A DNA stretch of 28,809 nucleotides, taken from the NCBI GenBank assembly GCA_002503595.1, contig DASC01000044.1:8214-37022 (forward strand), in the 5' to 3' direction. Origin of the DNA: Candidatus Methanogaster sp. UBA203. Lineage in GTDB: Archaea > Halobacteriota > Methanosarcinia > Methanosarcinales > Methanogasteraceae. Both the position numbers and the translations under genes were made by a program. Numbering within the stretch: the stretch's first letter is position 1; the number at the start of each line of letters is the position of its first letter. The notes under the pieces were generated by a model. It saw nothing but the letters and a program-made list of their open reading frames with translations. It did no database searches and was not told the origin of the DNA. Shown here piece after piece: positions 1 through 7,463 of this stretch.

Positions 1-57
1 GTGTAATCTCGTGGTTTTATATGTGGATATCCACACAATACCTGAGTAAGTACATGC

Positions 58-166
58 CCTTCGGGTGGGCTTTTGCTCATTCCTCCGCCCGAAGGCGCAG
101 CTGAAGGGCTCGCAGTTTTTGAATGCGAAGCATCGGCGGAGCCATCAAACTTTTGTGAAAAGTTTG
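58..166. repeat. Two palindromes in the dnaK leader
   Basis: An 11-bp inverted repeat pairs CCTTCGGGTGG (58-68) with CCGCCCGAAGG (85-95), allowing one G-U pair. A perfect 9-bp hairpin follows at 146-166 (CAAACTTTT, loop GTG, AAAAGTTTG). Both lie 60-165 bp upstream of the dnaK start. They do not resemble the bacterial CIRCE operator. They could be leader structures, the terminator of an upstream gene, or a dispersed intergenic repeat. The palindromes are visible; function is not known. Confidence 0.55.
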
Positions 167-223
167 CACAAAAAACTTAATACCACAACATCAGAAGCAA
201 TAAACAAGAGGTGTATACACAAC

Positions 224-2092
224 ATGGCAAAAATATTAGGAATCGATCTTGGAACCACAAACTCATGTATGGCGGCGATAGAAGCCGGCGAACCGACCAT
301 CATACCGAACGCAGAGGGCGGCAGAACGACGCCATCTGTGGTCGGCTTCTCAAAGACCGGGGAACGTCTGGTAGGGCAGATCGCAAAGAGACAGGCAATC
401 TTGAACCCTGAACGGACGATTTCCTCAATTAAACGGCATATCGGCGAGAAGGATTACACCGTAAACATCGACGGCAAGGATTACAAGCCACAGGAGATCT
501 CTGCAATGATCCTTCAGAAGATGAAGAGCGATGCAGAGGCGTATCTCGGGGAGACGATCACAGAGGCAGTGATCACGGTGCCAGCGTACTTTGACGACTC
601 CCAGCGGCAGGCGACAAAGGATGCCGGAGCGATAGCAGGATTTGATGTGAAAAGGGTCATCAACGAGCCGACCGCGGCTGCATTTGCTTATGGGATCGAC
701 AAGACCGAGGGCGAGCAGACCGTGATGGTGTACGATCTCGGAGGTGGCACATTCGATGTCTCGATCCTGGAACTGGACCCAAGCATCGGGACGTTCGAGG
801 TTAAATCGACGTCCGGAGACACGCATCTTGGCGGGGATGATTTTGATCAGGATATTGTGGACCATATCGTGGCTGAATTCAAAAAACAGGAAGGACTCGA
901 TCTCTCCAAGGATAAATCTGTGATGCAGCGGCTCACCGATGCTGCTGAGAAGGCGAAGGTTGAACTGTCCACGGTGGTCACAACCGACATCAACCTGCCG
1001 TTCATCACGGTCGGTCCGGACGGGCAGCCAAAGCATCTGGAGATGACGCTCAAACGTGCAAAGTTCGATGAACTGACCGTGGATCTCGTGAACAGGACGG
1101 TGGGACCGATGGAGGATGCGATCAAGAGCGCGGGGCTCTCGAAAGAGAAGATCGACCGCGTGCTCCTTGTCGGAGGCGCGACCAGAACGCCGGCAGTCAT
1201 TGCTGCGGTCGAGCGGGTCACTGGAAAGAAGCCGTACAAGAACATCAATCCGGATGAGGCGGTTGCAACAGGTGCCGCAATCCAGGGCGGAGTGCTTTCG
1301 GGCGATGTCAAGAAGGATGTGCTCCTGCTGGACGTGACGCCGCTGACACTCGGCATCGAGACGCTTGGCGGGGTTGCAACGCCGCTTATCGAACGGAACA
1401 CAACGATACCGACGAAGAAGAGCCAGATATTCTCAACAGCGTCCAATAACCAGCCGTCTGTCGAGATCCATATCCTGCAGGGGGAGCGCGGCATCGCATC
1501 GGCAAACGAGATGATGGGGAGATTCATGCTCGACGGCATCCCGCCTGCGCCCCGGGGAATCCCGCAGATCGAGGTTACATTCGATATCGATGCAAACGGC
1601 ATCCTTAATGTGACTGCGAAGGATCTTGGCACAAGAAAGGAGCAGTCGATCACGATCAAGAAGCCGGGAGGACTGTCCGACGAAGAGATCAAGCAGATGG
1701 TCAGGGATGCAGAGGATCACGCGGAAGAAGACAAGAGAGTGAAAGAGGCAGTCGAAGCGAAGAATACTGCTGAAGCTATCGTAACCTCGGCAGAGAAGAC
1801 CCTCGAAGAGGCAGGCGATCTTGTAACAGCTGAACAGCGAGAAACGGTCGAGAAAGGAATAGAGGAGCTGAAAACTGCGATCGAGGGCGAGGATACCGAG
1901 GAGATGAAAAAGAAGACCGAGGAACTTACAGAAGCGATCTACCCGGTCGCAGCTGCTATGTACCAGAAAGGTGCGGAGGCTCGAGAGGCGGCAGAGGAAG
2001 GCGGAGCAGGAGCTGCAGAAGCAGGCGAGGAAGACGTGGTTGACGCAGATTACGAAGCAGTGGACGATGATAAGTCAACCACCCCACCCTGA
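224..2092 (+). CDS. dnaK: Hsp70 chaperone DnaK
   Basis: ATP-dependent cytosolic chaperone that binds unfolded peptides with DnaJ and GrpE. The ATG at 224 follows an SD-like GAGGTG and gives MAKILGIDLGTTNSCMAA, the canonical Hsp70 start; the frame stays open to 65 but that extension has no Hsp70 character. The 622-residue product has the N-terminal phosphate loop, the EPTAAAFAYG and DLGGGTFDVSIL actin-fold motifs, LVGGATRTPAV, the interdomain linker region DVLLLDVTPLTLGIET, a full substrate-binding domain and an acidic lid/tail with DADYEAVDDD. The tail carries a short extra STTPP. Neither grpE nor dnaJ is visible in the 220 bp upstream or immediately downstream, where an IscB element lies instead. 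DnaK in Archaea is generally held to be of bacterial origin. Confidence 0.98.
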   Translation: MAKILGIDLGTTNSCMAAIEAGEPTIIPNAEGGRTTPSVVGFSKTGERLVGQIAKRQAILNPERTISSIKRHIGEKDYTVNIDGKDYKPQEISAMILQKMKSDAEAYLGETITEAVITVPAYFDDSQRQATKDAGAIAGFDVKRVINEPTAAAFAYGIDKTEGEQTVMVYDLGGGTFDVSILELDPSIGTFEVKSTSGDTHLGGDDFDQDIVDHIVAEFKKQEGLDLSKDKSVMQRLTDAAEKAKVELSTVVTTDINLPFITVGPDGQPKHLEMTLKRAKFDELTVDLVNRTVGPMEDAIKSAGLSKEKIDRVLLVGGATRTPAVIAAVERVTGKKPYKNINPDEAVATGAAIQGGVLSGDVKKDVLLLDVTPLTLGIETLGGVATPLIERNTTIPTKKSQIFSTASNNQPSVEIHILQGERGIASANEMMGRFMLDGIPPAPRGIPQIEVTFDIDANGILNVTAKDLGTRKEQSITIKKPGGLSDEEIKQMVRDAEDHAEEDKRVKEAVEAKNTAEAIVTSAEKTLEEAGDLVTAEQRETVEKGIEELKTAIEGEDTEEMKKKTEELTEAIYPVAAAMYQKGAEAREAAEEGGAGAAEAGEEDVVDADYEAVDDDKSTTPP

Positions 2093-2109
2093 CCCTAACG
2101 GGCTCGAGG

Positions 2110-2130
2110 AAGGGGATTAAAAAGCCCCTT
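2110..2130 (+). terminator. Hairpin after dnaK
   Basis: AAGGGG (2110-2115) pairs with CCCCTT (2125-2130) around a 9-nt A/T-rich loop, 18 bp past the dnaK stop. It may be the dnaK 3' end or a subterminal hairpin of the IscB element's left end; sequence alone cannot separate the two. A second small stem, GCATT/AATGC, follows at about 2144-2158. Confidence 0.4.
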
Positions 2131-2170
2131 AGTTGATCAGGAGGCATTAAAACAATGCAGAAGTTACGCG

Positions 2171-2183
2171 GAAGAAATATATA
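2171..2183 (+). promoter_or_regulatory. BRE/TATA promoter for the omega RNA-iscB unit
   Basis: GAAGAAATATATA reads as a purine-rich BRE followed by an archaeal TATA box. Transcription would be expected about 25 nt downstream, near 2205, just before the probable omega RNA scaffold. Inferred from motif and spacing only. Confidence 0.5.
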
Positions 2184-2204
2184 CACACCCACGAGTGCTG
2201 CTCA

Positions 2205-2327
2205 AGCTTGTGGCTCTGTGGCAGGATGGTTAAACAGTTCTGAGAGGGTAGGAACAGTGCTGTCCAGCTTAAAAACTCCGCATAACAACTCCGATGAGCA
2301 CTTACTCGGAAACAGGAGGAACACTTT
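2205..2327 (+). ncRNA. Probable IscB omega RNA
   Basis: IscB systems encode their guide RNA (omega RNA) directly upstream of the nuclease ORF, with the guide at the 5' end. This 123-nt stretch fits in position and is structured: GTTCT/GGAAC closes a small stem near 2238-2256, and TCCGA/TCGGA closes another near 2290-2310. It starts with a GGCTCT element similar to the start of other IscB scaffolds I recall. It ends in CAGGAGGAACAC, which doubles as the Shine-Dalgarno for iscB. If the left end is near 2200-2210, the guide would be the flanking sequence around 2190-2208. The exact 5' end and guide cannot be fixed here. Confidence 0.55.
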
Positions 2328-3584
2328 ATGTTAGTGTTTGTACTGAATAAACACGAAAATCCCCTTATGCCTGCATCGCCAGCCAAAGCGAGACATTTAA
2401 TAGATAACGGACAGGCTGTAGTCGTTAGACGGACTCCGTTCACGATACAACTATTACACGGTTCGAGCGGATACAAACAGGACGTCGCACTCGGTATAGA
2501 CGCAGGATACTCCACGGTCGGTTTTAGTGCTGTAACCACAGATAAAGAACTAATCGCGGGAGAACTCGAACTCCGCAACGATGTCAAAAGACTGCTTGAG
2601 AAGCGGAAAGCATACAGACGCACGCGAAGAAGCTGTAAGTGGTACAGAGAACCGCGGTTTGATAATCGCGGCAGACATGACGGATGGCTTGCACCAAGCA
2701 TCCAGCATAAGCTCGACAGCCACATCAGACTAATCGAAAAACTGAAGAAAATCCTGCCGATCACGCGAACCATCGCAGAAGTTGCTTCTTTTGACACACA
2801 GAAGATGCAGAACCCAGAAATCTCTGGAATAGAATATCAGCAGGGAGAACTGCAGGGATACGAGGTTAGAGAATATCTGCTCGAAAAATGGAGAAGGAAA
2901 TGCGCTTACTGTGGCAAAAAGGACGTACCACTTGAGATAGAACACATCGTACCGCGGTCGAGAGGCGGTTCAGATCGAGTCTCAAATCTGACCATCGCGT
3001 GCCGCGAGTGCAACCAAACCAAGGGCAACCATACAGCAGAGGAGTTCGGACACCCACAGATACAGGCTAAAGCAGAGAAGTCCTTGAAAGCAACAGCGTT
3101 TATGAATATCGTGCGCAGTAAAATGGTTGATCTGCTGAACTGTGATCAGACTTATGGGTATATCACGAAACATGACCGAATTGAACTCAATCTCCCGAAA
3201 TCACACGCGACTGGTGCTTTTGTGATCGCGGGCGGGAATGGTCAGGTATGGTCTACACATCAGGTAATCAACAAACAGGTTCGACGACAGAACCGATCAT
3301 TATATAAAGCTAACTTCCTCAAGGGAGGAAAGTTAAAAAGAAACACAGTTAAAGAAGTTAAAGGATTCAAGAGGTTTGATAAAGTGAAATACGGCGACAA
3401 AGAATGTTTTATACATGGACTACGGAGTTCCGGTTACTTCAATCTTCGGACAATCACTGGAGGTCGAATCGGAGCTTCTGTGAGCAGCAGAAGACTAAAA
3501 CTATTGGAACGAGCAAAAGGAATCATGCAGGAGGTGTGCGCAATTCCTCCTCACCCTTGCGGACGGGGTCTCCTTGCGCGGTAA
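2328..3584 (+). CDS. iscB: IscB RNA-guided nuclease (RuvC-HNH), RuvC-III Asp replaced by Gly
   Basis: IscB is the transposon-encoded ancestor of Cas9, an omega RNA-guided DNA endonuclease. The 418-residue protein has, in order: the PLMP domain (NPLMPASPAKARHLI, 11-25), RuvC-I (ALGIDAGYSTVG, Asp58), an Arg-rich bridge helix (93-114), RuvC-II (IAEVASFDTQKM, Glu151), an HNH domain with zinc pairs C192/C195 and C225/C228 and catalytic His206 in EIEHIVPRSRGG, RuvC-III (KSHATGAFVIAG, His293), and an intact C-terminal domain including KEVKGFKRFDKVKYG. RuvC-III normally reads H-x-x-D-A; here residue 296 is Gly (codon GGT, one A-to-G change from GAT). The HNH site looks complete, so the predicted activity is nicking, or RNA-guided binding, rather than double-strand cutting. 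The start ATG follows AGGAGG. The last 15 or so residues are encoded inside the element's right-end hairpin. No TnpA transposase is present. Confidence 0.93.
   Translation: MLVFVLNKHENPLMPASPAKARHLIDNGQAVVVRRTPFTIQLLHGSSGYKQDVALGIDAGYSTVGFSAVTTDKELIAGELELRNDVKRLLEKRKAYRRTRRSCKWYREPRFDNRGRHDGWLAPSIQHKLDSHIRLIEKLKKILPITRTIAEVASFDTQKMQNPEISGIEYQQGELQGYEVREYLLEKWRRKCAYCGKKDVPLEIEHIVPRSRGGSDRVSNLTIACRECNQTKGNHTAEEFGHPQIQAKAEKSLKATAFMNIVRSKMVDLLNCDQTYGYITKHDRIELNLPKSHATGAFVIAGGNGQVWSTHQVINKQVRRQNRSLYKANFLKGGKLKRNTVKEVKGFKRFDKVKYGDKECFIHGLRSSGYFNLRTITGGRIGASVSSRRLKLLERAKGIMQEVCAIPPHPCGRGLLAR
3538..3579 (+). mobile_element. Right end of the IscB element (IS605-like hairpin)
   Basis: GCGCAA (3538-3543) pairs with TTGCGC (3574-3579), enclosing a second stem ACCC (3553-3556)/GGGT (3566-3569). 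IS200/IS605-type elements end in subterminal hairpins of this kind, and this one sits at the very end of iscB. The adjoining gene starts 7 bp later. The exact cleavage site is not visible. The whole element would span roughly 2110/2205 to 3580. Confidence 0.5.
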
Positions 3585-3585
3585 G

Positions 3586-4365
3586 ATGAGATCCCTGCAA
3601 AACATCAGTTTCTCGTCCCTCTGCGTTACAGATGACCCGTTTAACTGGGCTTGCGACCTCGAGGATATTGGCTTTGGCGGCTGGGAGGTCGTGTGTGAGG
3701 GAACACAGGCTCTCGATGACCAGAACATTGTACGGATGCGGGAGATCTGTGAGACGACAGACCTTGCGATAACGATCCATCTGCCGTTTTCAGACCTGAA
3801 TCTTGCCAGCCTGAACTATCCGATCTGGGACGAGGTCATGCGGCAGTTAACGTCGTGCATCCGGGTTGCTTCAGAGTTTTCAGACCTGATGGTCGTACAT
3901 CCGGGCTATCTCTCGCCGCTCGGGATGCAGATGCCGGATCTTGCATGGCAGCAGAACATCGCAGGGTTGCAGCAACTCTGCGACTCTGCTGACGACCTCG
4001 GTGTCAGACTCGCTGTCGAGAACATGCCGAGGATGGATTTGATCTTCGGGAAGGGGGCGGACGAGATGGCTGGCATGATCGAACTTGTGGGCCGGGAGAA
4101 TCTCGGCATGACGCTTGATGTCGGACATGCACACACGAACGGTGTTTTGTCCGAGTTTCTCGGGATGAAAGAGATCGTGCACGTCCATATCCATGACAAC
4201 AATGGGCGAAGAGATGAGCATCTGCCGATCGGAGAGGGCACGATTGCGTGGGCGGACGTGATGGCTGAACTGTACAAGCGGCATCGCGGGTGCAGGTTCG
4301 TTATCGAGGCGCGTGATCTCGAGGAGGGAAAGGCGAGTCTTCGGTATCTGCGGGGGGTGGTGTGA
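3586..4365 (+). CDS. TIM-barrel sugar-phosphate isomerase / AP endonuclease family 2 protein
   Basis: Xylose-isomerase-like TIM-barrel protein of about 260 residues. Typical metal-site strand ends are visible: ITIHLPFSDLN, DLMVVHPGYLS, VRLAVENMPR (Glu), MTLDVGHAHTNG (Asp, His), VHVHIHDNNG with DEHLPIGEG after it, and a final FVIEAR. These are the residues that bind divalent metal in the endonuclease IV / sugar isomerase superfamily; the substrate is not evident. ATG at 3586 gives MRSLQNISFSS, while the TTG at 3574 lies inside the IscB right-end hairpin and is less likely. No Shine-Dalgarno is visible because the IscB element ends just upstream, so the insertion probably removed the native leader. 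The stop overlaps a short ATG-initiated frame of 19 codons at 4364. Confidence 0.85.
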   Translation: MRSLQNISFSSLCVTDDPFNWACDLEDIGFGGWEVVCEGTQALDDQNIVRMREICETTDLAITIHLPFSDLNLASLNYPIWDEVMRQLTSCIRVASEFSDLMVVHPGYLSPLGMQMPDLAWQQNIAGLQQLCDSADDLGVRLAVENMPRMDLIFGKGADEMAGMIELVGRENLGMTLDVGHAHTNGVLSEFLGMKEIVHVHIHDNNGRRDEHLPIGEGTIAWADVMAELYKRHRGCRFVIEARDLEEGKASLRYLRGVV

Positions 4366-4492
4366 TGGTGTGCGAATACTACCAGGACCTGTTGATCGAT
4401 CTTCCGGAGCATCCTGCCCCATAGATTCTGGAAAAATAGAGGCGATATGCTTGAGTGAACTCGATGAAGAGCTGTGGATGGGGTGAAAGATC

Positions 4493-4636
4493 GTGAGACG
4501 ACCAGATGGGGGGAACGCATGGGATGTACTCAGCAAGTATGCTGGAACAGTTGAAGGACCAGAAGATTGGTCAGAAGAGCATGACCATTATCTGTACGGG
4601 GTTTCCAAGAAAATAGACGGTGTTCAAGATGCTTAA
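4493..4636 (+). CDS. Small antitoxin-like ORF (47 aa), possibly a gene remnant
   Basis: A GTG-started frame encodes 47 residues containing GPEDWSEEHDHYLYG, which resembles the C-terminal tail of small archaeal antitoxin-type proteins that accompany PIN-domain toxins. This resemblance is from memory. An in-frame TGA lies three codons upstream (4484-4486), and the open codons before that stop (CLSELDEELWMG) suggest a degraded 5' part. No toxin gene follows; instead the frame ends 8 bp inside the methyltransferase start at 4629. It is either a truncated relic cut off when the restriction-modification block arrived, or a short coupled leader ORF. Confidence 0.4.
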   Translation: MRRPDGGNAWDVLSKYAGTVEGPEDWSEEHDHYLYGVSKKIDGVQDA

Positions 4637-6296
4637 GCAATTAACTCTGTTTGAAGACGAAACAGAAAACAAGACCAATCATATAGCTGAGTCTTATACC
4701 GGGATTTATGGAATGCACAAATATTGGTCCAAAAAACCCTACAATATTTTACAAGATTTTATTTTGCGATATACAAAAAAAGGAGATATAGTGATCGATC
4801 CTTTCTGCGGTTCTGGGATCTCGATAACGGAATCTATTTTTACAGGGAGGAAAGCAGTTGGGATAGATATAAACCCATCTGCGATTTTTATAGCAAAACA
4901 GATGCTCAGCAAGATACCCGTGAAATTAATACAGGACGAATTCACCATATTGGAATCTGAAATTAAGGATAACATAAATTCTTTTTATGAGGTAAGGAGG
5001 GGGGACGCAAAATTTGTAGGAACGCATTTTATCTGGGAAACTGATAACTTAACAGAGGTCTGGTATAAAAATAATACAAAAAGCAGAAGAAAAATTATTG
5101 AAAAGCCGACAGAAGACGATTTGGAATTAGCATCATCTTTTTCTTATGAGAAAATACCTTACTTTTATCCAAAGGACAATTTCTTTCATAATTCACGGAT
5201 CAACACAAATCGTGAAAGTCATATCTACGACTTGTTTACTCCACGAAATTTGATGGCGTTATCGCTTCTGATGGATCGAATAGAAAAAATCGAAAACGCC
5301 GATATCAGGGAATTCTTCAGGTTTTGTTTCACTGCTTCGGTCGGACAAGCCAGTAGGATGGTTTTCGTCGTCAAGCGACGGGGGAAGTTTAATGGCAAAT
5401 TGAGGGAAACTGAGAAAAAGGAAGTAGGTAGTTGGGTAATTGGCTACTGGGTGCCGAAAGAAAATTTTGAAATAAATGTATGGAACTGCTTTGAGAATAG
5501 GTATAAAAAAATTCTTAAGGCAAAAAGGGGATTGGAACGCAAAGAATACCCAATTAATGAAGCTAACAACTTTGAAGAAGTGTTAGATTCGAAAAATTTG
5601 CTTCTTTTAAACGCTCCTTCTCAAAACGCATTAAAAAAGATACCGGACAATTCTGTAGATTATGCGATAACAGATCCCCCCCATGGCAATCGGCAGCCGT
5701 ATTTAGAGTTAAGTATGATGTGGAATAGTTGGCTTAAACAGGATGTTAATTATGACGATGAAATTGTAATAAGCGAATCTAAAGATAGAGAGAAAGATAT
5801 ATCTAATTATTATAAGTTATTAAATGAAGTCTTTGTTGAAATTGAGAGGATATTAAAGCCAAACCATTACTTCTCTTTAATGTTTAATAGTTTAGATGAC
5901 GAAACTTGGATAAACTTAATTGCACATACAAATCAGCTTAACTTTGAGATAGAAAGAGTTGAAACATTGGAGTATTCTGCTAACTCGGTTGTACAAGACA
6001 CTCGTGGAGCTGGATTAAAAACCGATTTTATATTGACATTCAGAAAAAATCCAGACAGAATTATCAAGAACATTGAACTAATCTCTGCAAAAAAAAACAA
6101 AGATTACTTTGTCAAACTAATAGAGAATTATTTAGAAAACTGCCGAGAAAAAGGTTTGGAAACATACCAAATTTTGAATTTGCTAATCTCCGACTTGTTG
6201 CAACAGGATAAATTTTTCAGACTCTCAGAAGTTTTAAATATACTAAAAACGTATTTTAAAAGAGAAGAAAACAAGTGGATAAAGAGAGGGGCATAA
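4629..6296 (+). CDS. DNA methyltransferase of a type II restriction-modification pair
   Basis: S-adenosylmethionine-dependent DNA amino-methyltransferase (N4-cytosine or N6-adenine type). Counting from the ATG at 4629, an N-terminal HKYWSKKP motif precedes the AdoMet-binding motif DPFCGSG (about 57-63) with GIDINPSA after it. The catalytic motif TDPPHG comes late (about 348-353), followed by YLELSMMWNSWL. Motif I preceding motif IV at this distance indicates a permuted layout with a long insert that may hold the target-recognition region. The GTG at 4620 is an alternative start. The gene is strikingly AT-rich with many AAA/ATA/TTA codons, unlike dnaK or egsA, which indicates acquisition by transfer. 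The stop abuts the ATG of the nuclease gene, so the two are an operon. Target specificity cannot be read from sequence. Confidence 0.87.
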   Translation: MLKQLTLFEDETENKTNHIAESYTGIYGMHKYWSKKPYNILQDFILRYTKKGDIVIDPFCGSGISITESIFTGRKAVGIDINPSAIFIAKQMLSKIPVKLIQDEFTILESEIKDNINSFYEVRRGDAKFVGTHFIWETDNLTEVWYKNNTKSRRKIIEKPTEDDLELASSFSYEKIPYFYPKDNFFHNSRINTNRESHIYDLFTPRNLMALSLLMDRIEKIENADIREFFRFCFTASVGQASRMVFVVKRRGKFNGKLRETEKKEVGSWVIGYWVPKENFEINVWNCFENRYKKILKAKRGLERKEYPINEANNFEEVLDSKNLLLLNAPSQNALKKIPDNSVDYAITDPPHGNRQPYLELSMMWNSWLKQDVNYDDEIVISESKDREKDISNYYKLLNEVFVEIERILKPNHYFSLMFNSLDDETWINLIAHTNQLNFEIERVETLEYSANSVVQDTRGAGLKTDFILTFRKNPDRIIKNIELISAKKNKDYFVKLIENYLENCREKGLETYQILNLLISDLLQQDKFFRLSEVLNILKTYFKREENKWIKRGA

Positions 6297-7400
6297 ATGG
6301 ATTTGAAACAAGAATTTAGAAAACTAAAAAGATACTATCAAGAAAACGCTTTTGAAAAAATATTCGATCATGAATTTGGAATATATTTTCTTAAGATGCG
6401 TTCGATATCAAGAAGCAATATTTTAAAGGAGTTGGCAAAGAGATTAAAATTCGATGTCTCTGGAATTTCTGGAAGGGATCTATTTGAATTTATGTTTTGC
6501 AAGAATATCCTGAATGAAGAGATAGATGATTTTATCAAACAAATCTATGATATGGAAAGAAAAGAGAGGATTAAAAATGAAGATTATGTATATTCACAGC
6601 TCTACAAATTGAAGGTTTTTGATTGGGGCGGTTTCTATCAAAATGCCGTTGAGCAAAATATAGTTAATAATTATATTAAGAAGATTCAAAATTATGAGGA
6701 ACTTTGCAGCAGTATTGAAAATGACATAAATCCAAGAGTACGAGGCTATATATTATGTTCGTGGTATAATCATTGGACTTCTATACTGATAGAAGACATG
6801 TTTAAGGATCACCTTCGTCTATTGCCCACAGTAGGTCTGATTAAGAAGGTAGATTTTTTCTGGAAAGATTTTCCTTTCGACTTAAAGGTTACATATTTCC
6901 CTGATAGATATATGCAATTAAAAAGAAAGGGATTGAATTTAAGACCAGAATTAACAGAACTGAAAATGTTTGCAAGACAACAAAATATTCCTTATGATAA
7001 AAACGCAAACAATAAGGATATTTTTTCTGAACTTATAACAAGAATTTCGGAGGACACCTCAAAAGAATCAAAGGAATTTATCGAAAGATTTCATAGAATA
7101 AGAGAAGAAATTATCCTGAATACTATAGGAAATCCAAAAGAACTGATTAAATGGTTCTATGAAGAACAGGGGATCAGAAGATTTGACGCTGCTAATAGAT
7201 TTTTTCTGGTTCTAATTGATCTAAAGAATTTAGAAGATAGTTGGAAACTCAAAAGAAATAAAAAGCTGCTATATGGGAAGATAAATGATTTCTTGGATAA
7301 TAACAAAGATATGGATTTTGAAAAGTTGAAAATATATTTTAATTGGCAAGATAAAACCTACGTAACTTATGCAACTATTTTATTTATAATAAAGGATTAA
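6297..7400 (+). CDS. Probable PD-(D/E)xK restriction endonuclease
   Basis: The 367-residue product begins directly at the methyltransferase stop, the expected place for a cognate nuclease. A candidate PD-(D/E)xK core is visible: Glu166 in SILIEDMF, Asp186 in KKVDFFW and the DLK triad at 195-197 in FPFDLKVTYF. This metal-dependent fold is the commonest for type II restriction enzymes. Flanking regions are lysine-, glutamate- and isoleucine-rich, largely helical, with no membrane segment or signal peptide. Base composition matches the methyltransferase and not the next gene, so both arrived together. The family assignment rests on the motif and context; I do not recognise a specific isoschizomer. 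Confidence 0.75.
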   Translation: MDLKQEFRKLKRYYQENAFEKIFDHEFGIYFLKMRSISRSNILKELAKRLKFDVSGISGRDLFEFMFCKNILNEEIDDFIKQIYDMERKERIKNEDYVYSQLYKLKVFDWGGFYQNAVEQNIVNNYIKKIQNYEELCSSIENDINPRVRGYILCSWYNHWTSILIEDMFKDHLRLLPTVGLIKKVDFFWKDFPFDLKVTYFPDRYMQLKRKGLNLRPELTELKMFARQQNIPYDKNANNKDIFSELITRISEDTSKESKEFIERFHRIREEIILNTIGNPKELIKWFYEEQGIRRFDAANRFFLVLIDLKNLEDSWKLKRNKKLLYGKINDFLDNNKDMDFEKLKIYFNWQDKTYVTYATILFIIKD

Positions 7401-7434
7401 ATTATTGTAGATCCAAACACATAAATTCGCAAAA

Positions 7435-7447
7435 CAATTTTTAAAAC
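7435..7447 (+). promoter_or_regulatory. TATA-like promoter of egsA
   Basis: CAATTTTTAAAAC lies about 22-28 nt before the egsA ATG at 7464. With no Shine-Dalgarno present, this spacing predicts a leaderless transcript. Motif-based inference. Confidence 0.4.
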
Positions 7448-7463
7448 CCCCCTTCACATCCCT

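Noticed and set aside
65..223. N-terminal extension of the dnaK frame
   Set aside because: No Hsp70 similarity, crosses two palindromes, and the ATG at 224 with GAGGTG upstream gives the canonical start.
847..1692. 281-codon minus-strand frame across dnaK
   Set aside because: Antisense shadow of a highly conserved gene with biased codon use; no family features.
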